Shown here piece by piece: positions 17,124 to 25,720 of a stretch of 64,000 bases of DNA. Source of the DNA: Devosia epidermidihirudinis. Lineage in GTDB: Bacteria; Pseudomonadota; Alphaproteobacteria; Rhizobiales; Devosiaceae. Each line of letters starts with the position of its first letter. The first letter of the stretch is position 1. Below the pieces are notes generated by a model. The model was given only the letters and a program-made list of their open reading frames with translations. It had not been told where the DNA came from and searched no databases. The position numbers were made by a program, and so were the translations under genes. The DNA lies in NCBI RefSeq assembly GCF_000971295.1, contig NZ_LANJ01000016.1, positions 186,001-250,000 of the forward strand, given 5' to 3'.

Positions 17124-17405
17124 ATGATTAAGTCGGAACTCGTCGAGAAACTCGCGGCGGAAAATCCACATTTGTTCCAGCGCGACATCGAAAACATCGT
17201 CAACGCCATCCTCGATGAAATCGGGGACGCCATGGCGCGGGGCGACCGTGTTGAACTGCGCGGCTTTGGCGCGTTCTCGGTCAAAAACCGTCCCGCCCGC
17301 GTCGGTCGCAATCCGCGCACCGGCGAACAGGTGGACGTGGGCGAGAAATACGTGCCACAGTTCAAGGCAGGCAAGGAAATCCGCGAGCGGCTCAACCGCT
17401 CGTAA
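17124..17405 (+). CDS. ihfB: integration host factor subunit beta
   Basis: A 93-residue HU/IHF-family DNA-bending protein. The signature [20 protein letters not shown] holds the beta-arm and the conserved Pro that intercalates into DNA; ending [10 protein letters not shown] is typical of IhfB. It pairs with IhfA (not in this window) and shapes DNA at sigma-54 promoters and replication sites. The ribosome site GGAGCCAGGA directly precedes the ATG. IHF could assist NtrC activation of the glnK promoter located elsewhere in this window (inference). Confidence 0.95.
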   Translation: MIKSELVEKLAAENPHLFQRDIENIVNAILDEIGDAMARGDRVELRGFGAFSVKNRPARVGRNPRTGEQVDVGEKYVPQFKAGKEIRERLNRS

Positions 17406-17438
17406 ACGGGGCTAAGGCTCCATCGGAAATACGCGCTT

Positions 17439-17801
17439 ATGGTCAGTAAAATCGTCGGCTGGTTGGTGCTGGTTCCGCTTTGTGCGGTGCTGATCGTGTT
17501 CGCCCTCGCCAACCGCCAATTTGTCATTGTTAATTTCAATCCGTTCGCATCCGTCGATCAGCTTGCAGCGCCTGGCTATGGTGTGCCGCTTTTCGTGGTG
17601 CTCTACCTTGTTCTGCTGATCGGCGTTTTGCTGGGCGGCATTGCGACCTGGTTCGCCCAGGGCCATCATCGCCAACGCGAGCGGCACTGGCGACGCGAAG
17701 CCAATCACCTCACCAGTGAGCTGTCTGCCCTGCGCAAAAGTCAGGGCCAACCCGCGACCAGCCCTACGGCTGATGTCGACGATCTCTTGGAACTCCGCTG
17801 A
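17439..17801 (+). CDS. lapA: LapA-domain (DUF1049) inner-membrane protein
   Basis: A 120-residue protein with two membrane helices (about 5-24 and 50-71, LFVVLYLVLLIGVLLGGIAT), with the segment NRQFVIVNFNPF between them, which is typical of the LapA/YciS family. A charged coiled-coil tail follows (QRERHWRREANHLTSELSA). In E. coli LapA acts with LapB in controlling LPS synthesis; here only the LapA part is present and the role is inferred. It lies between ihfB and trpF with short gaps and is probably cotranscribed. Confidence 0.82.
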   Translation: MVSKIVGWLVLVPLCAVLIVFALANRQFVIVNFNPFASVDQLAAPGYGVPLFVVLYLVLLIGVLLGGIATWFAQGHHRQRERHWRREANHLTSELSALRKSQGQPATSPTADVDDLLELR

Positions 17802-17809
17802 GTATAGAA

Positions 17810-18457
17810 ATGGCCGATCAACCGATCGTCAAAATCTGCGGCATCAAAACCTCCGCTATCCTTGAAGCAACCATCGCGGCGGGCGCCGATATGGTGGGTT
17901 TTGTTCACTTTCCGCGCTCCCCCCGTCACGCCTCGATCGAGGATATCGCCAACCTCATCTCGGAGGCGCGTGGCCGCGTTCAAACCGTGGTGCTGCTGGT
18001 CAATCCCGACAACAGCACCGTCGCCGAAATCGCCGCGCTGGGTCCCGACTGGATCCAGCTGCATGGCCCCGAAACACCCCATCGTGTCGAGGCCATTCGT
18101 GCCGAGGCGGGCGTCGAGATCATGAAGGCTGTGCCCATCGGCTCGGCCGAAGACGTTACCCATGTCGCCAGTTTCCTCGATGTTGCCGACCGCATTCTGG
18201 TCGACGCCAAGCCGCCCAAGGGGGCCGATCGCCCCGGTGGGCTGGGTGAGACCTTTGACTGGGGGCTGCTCAAGGCGCTTGACCCGTCACTCCCCTTCAT
18301 GCTTTCCGGGGGCCTGACACCTGATAATGTCGCTGACGCCATAAGGTCCGTGCGCCCGTTTGGGGTGGATGTGTCCTCCGGGGTCGAAAGCGCGCCGGGC
18401 GTCAAGGACGCGGGCTTGATCGAAGCCTTCATCCGCAACGCGCGCGCCGCCCTCTAA
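17810..18457 (+). CDS. trpF: phosphoribosylanthranilate isomerase
   Basis: A 215-residue TIM-barrel enzyme catalysing the Amadori rearrangement in tryptophan synthesis. The catalytic Cys is in the N-terminal VKICGIKT and the catalytic Asp in the segment ILVDAKPPKG. The phosphate-binding loops are MLSGGLTPDNV and VDVSSGVESAPGVKD. It begins eight bases after lapA and precedes trpB by 54 bases. This is the first gene of a trpF-trpB-trpA run; trpE, trpD and trpC are not in the window, a split arrangement usual in alphaproteobacteria. Confidence 0.95.
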   Translation: MADQPIVKICGIKTSAILEATIAAGADMVGFVHFPRSPRHASIEDIANLISEARGRVQTVVLLVNPDNSTVAEIAALGPDWIQLHGPETPHRVEAIRAEAGVEIMKAVPIGSAEDVTHVASFLDVADRILVDAKPPKGADRPGGLGETFDWGLLKALDPSLPFMLSGGLTPDNVADAIRSVRPFGVDVSSGVESAPGVKDAGLIEAFIRNARAAL

Positions 18458-18511
18458 GCCAAGCCCTTCGGTCATGCGGCCGAAAGGTCGATAATTCGAA
18501 GGATATCAGCA

Positions 18512-19729
18512 GTGGAAACCGACGGTCTGAACTCGCTGCGAAACGGGCCTGACGAGCATGGCCGGTTTGGCATTTATGGCGGCCGTTTCGTCGCTGAAAC
18601 GCTGATGCCGCTGATCCTGGATCTCGAGGCGCATTATCGCGCCGCCAAGATCGATCCGGCTTTTGCCGCCGAGCTGTCGGATTTGTCGACCCACTATGCC
18701 GGGCGGCCCAGCCCGCTGTATTTTGCCAAGCGCCTGACCGATCATCTCGGCGGGGCCAAGGTCTGGTTCAAGCGCGAAGAGCTCAACCATACCGGCAGCC
18801 ACAAGATCAACAACTGCCTCGGTCAGATCCTTCTGGCCAAGCGCATGGGCAAGACGCGCGTCATCGCGGAAACCGGCGCGGGGCAGCATGGCGTGGCGAC
18901 GGCCACTGTCTGCGCCAAGTTCGATCTGCCCTGCACGATTTTCATGGGCGCCACCGACGTCGAGCGCCAGCGCCCCAACGTGCTGCGCATGAAAATGCTG
19001 GGCGCTGAAGTGCGCGCTGTGACGGCTGGCGCCGGTACGCTCAAGGACGCCATGAATGAGGCGCTGCGCGACTGGGTGACCAATGTCGACAGCACCTATT
19101 ACCTGATCGGCACCGCGGCAGGCCCTCATCCCTATCCAGAGATGGTGCGTGATTTCCAGTCGGTGATCGGCACCGAACTCAAGGAGCAGTTCTTCGCTGC
19201 CGAGGGCAAGCTGCCTGACGCCGTGGTGGCCTGTGTGGGCGGCGGCTCCAACGCCATTGGCACGTTCCATGCGTTCCTTGATGACGCATCGGTCAAGATC
19301 TATGGCGCCGAAGCGGGCGGCCACGGCATCGACACCGACAATGGCCACGCCGCCTCGATGACCGGTGGTCGTCCCGGCGTGCTGCATGGCAACCGCACCT
19401 ATCTGCTGCAGGATGCGGATGGCCAGATCCTTGAAGGTCACTCGATTTCGGCGGGTCTGGATTATCCGGGCGTGGGCCCAGAACACTCATTCCTGCATGA
19501 CAGCAAGCGCGTCACCTACGCGCCGATCACCGACAATGAAGCGCTCGAAGCCTTCCAGCTCTGCACCAAGCTCGAGGGCATCATCCCCGCGCTGGAATCA
19601 GCACACGGTCTGGCGCAGCTTATGAAGGTCGCTCCCACCATGGACAAGGATCAGTCCATCGTGCTGTGCCTGTCCGGGCGCGGCGACAAGGACGTCGAAA
19701 GCGTCGGCAACTATCTGGGGCTGCTGTAG
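18512..19729 (+). CDS. trpB: tryptophan synthase beta chain
   Basis: A 405-residue PLP enzyme condensing indole with serine. The PLP lysine lies in [10 protein letters not shown]; the catalytic Glu region [10 protein letters not shown], and [10 protein letters not shown] and [16 protein letters not shown] are all intact. The start is a GTG at 18512, backed by AAGGA upstream; no in-frame ATG lies close by. It precedes trpA by only two bases, so the alpha and beta subunits, which form a channelled alpha2beta2 complex, are translated together. Confidence 0.97.
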   Translation: METDGLNSLRNGPDEHGRFGIYGGRFVAETLMPLILDLEAHYRAAKIDPAFAAELSDLSTHYAGRPSPLYFAKRLTDHLGGAKVWFKREELNHTGSHKINNCLGQILLAKRMGKTRVIAETGAGQHGVATATVCAKFDLPCTIFMGATDVERQRPNVLRMKMLGAEVRAVTAGAGTLKDAMNEALRDWVTNVDSTYYLIGTAAGPHPYPEMVRDFQSVIGTELKEQFFAAEGKLPDAVVACVGGGSNAIGTFHAFLDDASVKIYGAEAGGHGIDTDNGHAASMTGGRPGVLHGNRTYLLQDADGQILEGHSISAGLDYPGVGPEHSFLHDSKRVTYAPITDNEALEAFQLCTKLEGIIPALESAHGLAQLMKVAPTMDKDQSIVLCLSGRGDKDVESVGNYLGLL

Positions 19730-19731
19730 TC

Positions 19732-20556
19732 ATGACCAACCGTATCGATGCCCGTTTTGCCGCTCTGAAGGCCGAAAATCGTCCGGCGCTGGTGACTTTC
19801 ATTATGGGTGGCGACCCAGACCTTGCCACCGGCCAGGCCATTCTCGAAGCGCTGCCGCAGGCTGGTGCTGACATTATTGAACTGGGTATGCCCTTTTCCG
19901 ATCCGATGGCCGATGGCGTGGCCATCCAGCTGGGCGGCCAGCGGGCTCTCGCGGCGGGGCAGACCCTGCGTGGCGTGCTTGGCATGGTGGAAGATTTCCG
20001 CCGCAAGGACGAGCACACCCCGATCGTGCTGATGGGCTACTACAACCCCATCTATGTGTTCGGCGTCGACAAGTTCCTCGCAGCCGCCAAGGATGCCGGT
20101 GTAGATGGACTGATCGTCGTCGATCTGCCCACCGAGGAAGATGATGAGCTGTGTCTGCCCGCGCTCAAGGCGGGGATCAACTTCATCCGCCTGACCACGC
20201 CCACGACGGACGACAATCGTCTGCCGGTCGTGCTCAAGAACACCTCGGGCTTTGTCTATTATGTATCGATGACCGGCGTGACCGGCGCGGCGATCAAGTC
20301 GCGCGGCGCAGTGGGTGACGCGGTTGCGCGCATCAAGAGCCACACCGACCTGCCAGTCGCTGTCGGTTTTGGCATCAAGACCGCCGAAGACGCTGCCGAT
20401 ATCGGTCGCTATGCCGATGGCATCGTGGTGGGCTCGGTGCTTGTCGAAGCCGTACGCACGTCGCTGGACAATGGCAAACCGACCGATCGCACGGTGAGCG
20501 CCGTGCGCGATATCGTTGCGGATCTGGCTTCGGGCGTAAAGCGCGCCCGGGCTTAA
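19732..20556 (+). CDS. trpA: tryptophan synthase alpha chain
   Basis: A 274-residue TIM-barrel lyase that splits indole-3-glycerol phosphate. The catalytic Glu is in [17 protein letters not shown] and the catalytic Asp in [11 protein letters not shown]. The phosphate loop is TGAAIK and [11 protein letters not shown]. Start ATG 19732 is two bases after the trpB stop; a longer in-frame opening upstream lies inside trpB and is rejected. A 188-base gap with a repeat hairpin follows before accD. Confidence 0.96.
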   Translation: MTNRIDARFAALKAENRPALVTFIMGGDPDLATGQAILEALPQAGADIIELGMPFSDPMADGVAIQLGGQRALAAGQTLRGVLGMVEDFRRKDEHTPIVLMGYYNPIYVFGVDKFLAAAKDAGVDGLIVVDLPTEEDDELCLPALKAGINFIRLTTPTTDDNRLPVVLKNTSGFVYYVSMTGVTGAAIKSRGAVGDAVARIKSHTDLPVAVGFGIKTAEDAADIGRYADGIVVGSVLVEAVRTSLDNGKPTDRTVSAVRDIVADLASGVKRARA

Positions 20557-20578
20557 CTCCCACTACATGCCTATCTCC

Positions 20579-20601
20579 ACCCTCGGGCGTGACCCGGGGG
20601 T
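20579..20601. repeat. REP-like hairpin between trpA and accD
   Basis: ACCCTCGGG (20579-20587) pairs with CCCGGGGGT (20593-20601), with one T-G wobble, around the five-base loop CGTGA. Stem size, loop size and loop sequence match the hairpin family at 35513, 35565, 59526, 59574 and 62412. It could also help end trpFBA transcription, although no T-run follows. The rest of this gap (20602-20744) holds only a small GGCC-CTTC-GGCC hairpin and the accD leader. Confidence 0.6.
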
Positions 20602-20744
20602 GCGCGCGGTGAGCGTGAGCGGGGATGTATGCGGTACAATCCACAAATGAGTGGGTTCTGCACTTTGCTCTCGGCCCTTCGGCCTGATAACAATTGCCAC
20701 AATTGACCCCTAGGTGACGTTACCGTCCCATTGCGAGGCTCGCC

Positions 20745-21722
20745 ATGAACTGGATCGATAACTTCGTCCGCCCCAAAATCCGCTCCATCCTCGGCCAGAA
20801 GCGCGAGATTGGCGAAAATCTATGGGTCAAGGACCCCGAGTCCGGCGAGATGGTGTTCTACCGCGATCTCGAAGCCAATCAGTGGGTCGTGCCCAATTCT
20901 GGCTACCACATGAAGATCAAGCCGGTAGACCGGCTCAAGACCTTCCTCGATGACGGCAAATATGATGTCGTGCCGGTGCCCCCTGCGGCGCAGGACCCGC
21001 TGAAATTTCGCGCCCAGAAGCGCTATGTCGACCAGCTCAAGGAAAACCGTGCCAAGACCGGCTATGACGATGCCGTGCTGGTGGCGACCGGCAAGCTCTA
21101 CGAGCGCCCCGTGACGGTTGCCGTGCAGGATTTCGATTTCCTTGCCGGCTCGTTGGGCATGGCCGCCGGACAGGGCATCATTACCGGGCTTGAAACCGCC
21201 GTTCAGCTCAAGACCCCGTTCATCCTCTTCGTCGCCTCGGGCGGCGCGCGCATGCAGGAAGGCGTTCTGGGCCTGATGCAGATGCCGCGCACCACCGTCG
21301 CCGTGCTGCGCCTGCGCGAAGCGGGCCTGCCCTTCTTCGTCGTGCTGACCAACCCGACCACGGGCGGCGTGACTGCGTCTTACGCTATGTTGGGCGACGT
21401 GCAGCTGGCTGAGCCCGGTGCCCTGATCGGCTTTGCCGGTCAGCGTGTTATCGAGCAGACCATCCGCGAAAAGCTGCCCAAGGGCTTCCAGCGCTCGGAA
21501 TATCTCTATGAGCACGGCATGGTCGATATGGTTGTGCATCGCCATAACCTGCGCTCGACCATTGGCTCGCTCGCCGGGATTTTCACGAAGGCAGACGCCT
21601 CACCTGAACTCACCAGCTCGGCGCCGGCGATTGCCCGGGCCAGCCTCCGGGACGCAGCTGTGGCAGCAGAGGGTGTGGATGACGATCTGGCCACGCCGCC
21701 AAACCCTGCTCACGCTGAATAA
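20745..21722 (+). CDS. accD: acetyl-CoA carboxylase carboxyltransferase subunit beta
   Basis: A 325-residue crotonase-fold subunit that, with AccA, transfers carboxyl from carboxybiotin to acetyl-CoA to make malonyl-CoA. The core is standard ([40 protein letters not shown]). The N-terminal zinc ribbon known from E. coli AccD is present in outline ([20 protein letters not shown], then [12 protein letters not shown]), but all four zinc-binding cysteines are replaced, so it cannot bind zinc in the usual way. The C-terminus has an acidic, low-complexity tail. GAGG precedes the ATG. Confidence 0.95.
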   Translation: MNWIDNFVRPKIRSILGQKREIGENLWVKDPESGEMVFYRDLEANQWVVPNSGYHMKIKPVDRLKTFLDDGKYDVVPVPPAAQDPLKFRAQKRYVDQLKENRAKTGYDDAVLVATGKLYERPVTVAVQDFDFLAGSLGMAAGQGIITGLETAVQLKTPFILFVASGGARMQEGVLGLMQMPRTTVAVLRLREAGLPFFVVLTNPTTGGVTASYAMLGDVQLAEPGALIGFAGQRVIEQTIREKLPKGFQRSEYLYEHGMVDMVVHRHNLRSTIGSLAGIFTKADASPELTSSAPAIARASLRDAAVAAEGVDDDLATPPNPAHAE

Positions 21723-21726
21723 CGTC

Positions 21727-21741
21727 TTAACCCGCACTTAA
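21727..21741 (+). promoter_or_regulatory. CtrA-binding box (TTAA-N7-TTAA) upstream of the chemoreceptor
   Basis: TTAACCCGCACTTAA is an exact match to the full CtrA consensus of alphaproteobacteria. It lies 82 bases before the GTG start of the chemoreceptor and just after the accD stop codon. TTAA pairs with this spacing are rare in such GC-rich DNA. CtrA is known to control motility and chemotaxis genes in many relatives. Confidence 0.65.
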
Positions 21742-21822
21742 AGGGTATTGCTTAGTCTCCCGTAACAGTCAGCGAAGGGGCGTGAAAACCGCCCCTGCGC
21801 TTGCTGTTCTGGGGGGAAGTTC

Positions 21823-24321
21823 GTGTTCAAATTATCCATGCCAATCGCCCGAAAACTGCCACTGGCACTTTTGGGCTCCGCTCTGCTCGTCAGCCTGGGT
21901 GTCGGCCTGGCGAGCTACACAATCGGTAGTCAGGCCCTGAGGGAATCTGCCGAATCCACCTTGGTGACGCTGGCCAATGAGCGCGCAGCCAAGGTCTCGA
22001 CCTATCTCAAATCGGTGGAAGACGACCTGATCGCGACCTCGCGCTCGGATGCGACCATTCAGGCTCTGCGCGACCTGGGAAGCGCGTGGATCCAGTTCAA
22101 GGTCGACCCGACAGCCGAAGCGCGTCAGATCTATGTGACCGACAATCCGCATAAGGATGATCTGTCCGCGCTCGATACGCTGGGCACTAATGGCGCCTAT
22201 GACGTGCCCCATACCCGCTTTCATAACGGCTTCCGTGGCCAGATCGCGGTGCGTGGTTATCGCGACCTCTATCTGTTCGACCTCAAGGGATTCCTGGTCT
22301 ACTCCGTCAACAAGCGCGACGATTTCGGAACCAATTTCGCGCCCGGCGGCGCGTTTGCCGATACCAGCCTGGGACAAGTGTTTCAGCAGGCGCTGGCCAT
22401 CGATGATGCCGACACCATCGTTTTTGCCGACTTTGCGCCCTATATCGCAGCCGACAGTCAGGCCGCGAGCTTTTTCGCTAAGCCCATGTTCAATGCGCAG
22501 GGCCGCAAGGTGGGTGTACTGGCTTTCCAGCTTCCCGCCGAGCGTCTCGACGAAGTCATCGGCGACCGGACCGGTCTGGGTGACAGCGGCGAAGTGATCG
22601 TTGCCGGTTCCGACGGTCTGCTGCGGACCAATTCGATATTCTCGGATGCCAACGATGTGCTGGTGACCCCGTTTGCCAGCCCCGTGCTCGATCTGGCTCT
22701 GGCTGGCACCGCCAATGAAGGCGAAACCAGCGCCTATCGTGGCACCGACATGCTGGCCGCCGCTGCGCCCATCACGACACGCGGTGCGCCATGGGCCGCC
22801 GTGGCCGTGATGGCAACCGATGAGGTCTTTGCGCCCATCACCAATATGCGCAACATGATGCTGCTGATCGGCGCGGCGCTGCTTGCGGTTGTGGCGGCCG
22901 TCGGACTGTTGTTCTCACGTACGATCACAACCCCGATCACCCGGCTCACCAGCACCATGCAGGCGCTGGTCAGGGGTGAACTCGATGTCGAAGTGCCCGG
23001 CGCCCACCGTCGCGATGAGCTGGGCGCCATGGCTGCGGCCGTGGAAGTGTTCCGCGAGAGCGGCAAGCAGGTGGCCCGCATGACCGAGGCCGAGGCCGCG
23101 CAGGTGCTGGCCAATCAGGCCGAGCGCGCCAAGATGATGGTGACCCTGCAGCGTGCCTTTGGCGAGGTGGTGGATGCCGCCATTGCCGGTGACTTCAGCC
23201 GCCGCGTCGATTCCCAGTTCCCCGATGCCGAACTCAATGGCCTGGCACGCTCGGTCAACTCGTTGGTTGATACCGTCGATCGTGGTCTGGCTGAAACCGG
23301 CGACGTTCTGTCGGCCCTTGCTGACGCCGATCTGACGCAGCGGGTTGAGGGGCACTATGAGGGGGCTTTCGCCCGGCTCAAGTCAGATACCAATGCGGTG
23401 GCAGAAAAACTCGGCGAGATCGTCGGGCGGTTGCGCACCACATCGGGCTCGCTCAAGATCGCCACGGGTGAAATCCTCTCCGGCGCGAACGATCTGAGTG
23501 AACGCACCACCAACCAGGCCGCGACCATCGAGGAAACCTCGGCCGCCATGGATCAGTTATCGGCAACGGTTTTGGGCAACGCCAAAAAGGCCGAGTCCGC
23601 CAGCGAACAGGCCGCAGTGGTCTCGCAGACGGCGATGCAGGGCGGCGAAGTGATGAACCAGGCGACCGAGGCGATGGAGCGGATCACCGCCTCCTCGGCC
23701 AAGATCTCCAACATCATCGGCCTGATCGACGATATCGCGTTCCAGACCAACCTGCTGGCGCTCAATGCCTCGGTGGAAGCGGCGCGCGCAGGCGATGCAG
23801 GCAAGGGCTTTGCCGTGGTGGCCGTGGAAGTGCGGCGTCTGGCGCAATCGGCGGCCGGCGCCTCGCGCGACGTCAAGGTTCTGATCGACCAGTCGGCGAC
23901 CGAAGTCCGAAGCGGCTCCAAGCTGGTCTCCGACGCGGCGGCCAAGCTGGAATCCATGCTGTCTTCGATCCGCGACAATACCAAGGCGTTGGAGACCATC
24001 GCCCAGGAAAGTCGCGAGCAGGCGACGGCGCTCGATCAGGTGCATACGGCCGTGCAGCGGCTCGACCAGATGACCCAGCACAATGCTGCGCTGGTCGAGG
24101 AAACCAATGCTGCCATCGAGCAGACCGAGGCACAGGCCAGCGAGCTCGACCGGATCGTCGACGTGTTCAATGTCAGCGGTCATCGCATCGTCCACCAGCC
24201 GTCCGAGCCCGCCCATCGCGGTGCCCGTTCGGTGCGGGACAAGCTGAAATCTGCTGCCGGTTCCTATCTCAATCGCGGCAATGCGGCGGTGGCAATTGAT
24301 CCGGAATGGTCCGAGTTCTAG
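21823..24321 (+). CDS. methyl-accepting chemotaxis protein
   Basis: An 832-residue chemoreceptor. Membrane helix 1 is at about 12-33 and helix 2 at 345-365, framing a periplasmic sensor of about 310 residues that looks like a double-Cache domain ([15 protein letters not shown]). A HAMP domain follows (about 366-420), then further HAMP-like segments (about 450-550), and the signalling hairpin with [20 protein letters not shown] and [20 protein letters not shown]. The last five residues, EWSEF, fit the xWxxF tether that recruits CheR/CheB. The GTG start has GGGGGAAG upstream. A CtrA box precedes it and a terminator follows, so it is a self-contained unit inserted between accD and folC. The ligand is unknown. 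Confidence 0.93.
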   Translation: MFKLSMPIARKLPLALLGSALLVSLGVGLASYTIGSQALRESAESTLVTLANERAAKVSTYLKSVEDDLIATSRSDATIQALRDLGSAWIQFKVDPTAEARQIYVTDNPHKDDLSALDTLGTNGAYDVPHTRFHNGFRGQIAVRGYRDLYLFDLKGFLVYSVNKRDDFGTNFAPGGAFADTSLGQVFQQALAIDDADTIVFADFAPYIAADSQAASFFAKPMFNAQGRKVGVLAFQLPAERLDEVIGDRTGLGDSGEVIVAGSDGLLRTNSIFSDANDVLVTPFASPVLDLALAGTANEGETSAYRGTDMLAAAAPITTRGAPWAAVAVMATDEVFAPITNMRNMMLLIGAALLAVVAAVGLLFSRTITTPITRLTSTMQALVRGELDVEVPGAHRRDELGAMAAAVEVFRESGKQVARMTEAEAAQVLANQAERAKMMVTLQRAFGEVVDAAIAGDFSRRVDSQFPDAELNGLARSVNSLVDTVDRGLAETGDVLSALADADLTQRVEGHYEGAFARLKSDTNAVAEKLGEIVGRLRTTSGSLKIATGEILSGANDLSERTTNQAATIEETSAAMDQLSATVLGNAKKAESASEQAAVVSQTAMQGGEVMNQATEAMERITASSAKISNIIGLIDDIAFQTNLLALNASVEAARAGDAGKGFAVVAVEVRRLAQSAAGASRDVKVLIDQSATEVRSGSKLVSDAAAKLESMLSSIRDNTKALETIAQESREQATALDQVHTAVQRLDQMTQHNAALVEETNAAIEQTEAQASELDRIVDVFNVSGHRIVHQPSEPAHRGARSVRDKLKSAAGSYLNRGNAAVAIDPEWSEF

Positions 24322-24335
24322 GACCGGGCAAACCC

Positions 24336-24367
24336 AAAGCGTGGGGAGCGATCCTTCCCATGCTTTT
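24336..24367 (+). terminator. terminator after the chemoreceptor gene
   Basis: A 12-bp stem with two G-T wobbles (24336-24347 with 24355-24366) and a seven-base loop, ending in TTTT. It lies 14 bases beyond the stop codon. Confidence 0.6.
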
Positions 24368-24427
24368 GCATGTTGAGACTGGCTTCGATCAGGGCTAACT
24401 CAGGGGCTCATATATCGGGGTCCTGCC

Positions 24428-25720
24428 ATGTCGCGCACAGATGCCATCCTCAAGCGTCTTTCGGAACTGCATCCAAAGCTGATCGATCTCAGCCTGGATC
24501 GCATGCTGCCGCTGCTCGACGCACTGGGCAAGCCGCAGGCCAAGCTGCCGCCGGTGATCCATGTGGCGGGCACCAATGGCAAGGGCTCAACCATTGCCTA
24601 TCTGCGCGCCTTCCTCGAGGCCGCTGGCAAGACCGTCCACGTTTACAATTCCCCCCATCTGGTGCGCTTCAATGAGCGCATCCGTCTGGCCGGCAAACTC
24701 GTCGACACCCGCCGCCTCAATGCCACCCTGGAGCGGGTCGAGGCGGTCAATGCGGGCAACGCGATCACCTTTTTCGAGGTGACGACAGTTGCCGCCTTTG
24801 TGCTGTTCGCTGAGACGCCTGCCGATTACCTGCTGCTCGAAACTGGCATGGGCGGGACGTACGACACAACCAATGTGGTCGAGCATCCTCTCGGCACCAT
24901 CATCACCCCCGTCGATCTCGACCATCAGGCTTTTCTGGGCAACACCATCGCCGAGATCGCCGTGAGCAAGGCGGGTATCTTCAAACGCGGCGCCAAGGCG
25001 GTGATCGGCGTGCAAAAGGAAGAGGGGCGCGTGGTGCTCGACAAAGCCGCGCGACGACTGGGCATCACGCCGGTCTGGCAGGGCGAGGACTTCCACGGCA
25101 GCGCTCAGGATGGCCGGCTCGTGTTTCAGGACGAGGACGGTCTGCTCGATCTGCCGCCGCCCGCGCTGTTCGGCATCCACCAGTATGATAACGCGACGCT
25201 GGCCATCGCTGCAGCGCGCCATTTCGGTCTGCCGATTGACGCCGACGCCTTGGCGCGTGGCCTGCGCAATGTGGTCTGGCCCGCGCGCATGACGCCCATC
25301 AAGGGCAAGCTGCGCGATCTGCTCGATCCGGCGTCCGAGCTCTGGCTCGACGGCAGTCACAACGCCCATGGCTCGGCCGCGCTGGCCGCCGCCATGCGGA
25401 CCATGAACGAGAGCCGTCCCGCGCCACTGGTGCTGATCATGGGCATGATGAACACCAGATCACCGCAGGATTTCCTGGCCCACTTCAAGGGGCTGGCCGA
25501 ACAGGTGATCACGCTCACCATACCCGGCGAAGCCAATGCCCATAGGGCGGACTATATCGCCGCCGAGGCGCGGAAGGCCGGGTTTGCCGCCCGGCCCAGC
25601 CGCTCGGTGCGCGCGGCGCTCAAGACCGCGTCGGTCCTTCCCGGCGCGCGTGTGGTGATCTGTGGCTCGCTGTATCTGGCGGGCGATGTTCTGGCGAAAA
25701 ACGGCACCCCGCCGGATTAA
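24428..25720 (+). CDS. folC: bifunctional folylpolyglutamate/dihydrofolate synthase
   Basis: A 430-residue Mur-ligase-type enzyme that adds glutamate to dihydropteroate and to folates. The P-loop is HVAGTNGKGSTIAYLRAF, followed by YNSPHLVRFNERIRL and ETGMGGTYDTTN; the C-terminal domain has LDGSHNAHGSAAL and ends with ICGSLYLAGDVL. GGGG precedes the ATG. Its TAA stop (25718-25720) overlaps the stop of the convergent GH3 gene, leaving no intergenic space or terminator between them. Confidence 0.95.
   Translation: MSRTDAILKRLSELHPKLIDLSLDRMLPLLDALGKPQAKLPPVIHVAGTNGKGSTIAYLRAFLEAAGKTVHVYNSPHLVRFNERIRLAGKLVDTRRLNATLERVEAVNAGNAITFFEVTTVAAFVLFAETPADYLLLETGMGGTYDTTNVVEHPLGTIITPVDLDHQAFLGNTIAEIAVSKAGIFKRGAKAVIGVQKEEGRVVLDKAARRLGITPVWQGEDFHGSAQDGRLVFQDEDGLLDLPPPALFGIHQYDNATLAIAAARHFGLPIDADALARGLRNVVWPARMTPIKGKLRDLLDPASELWLDGSHNAHGSAALAAAMRTMNESRPAPLVLIMGMMNTRSPQDFLAHFKGLAEQVITLTIPGEANAHRADYIAAEARKAGFAARPSRSVRAALKTASVLPGARVVICGSLYLAGDVLAKNGTPPD

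Noticed and set aside
20602-20744. Possible leader peptide or attenuator in the trpA-accD gap
   Set aside because: No short frame with tryptophan codons and no alternative hairpins plus T-run are visible.
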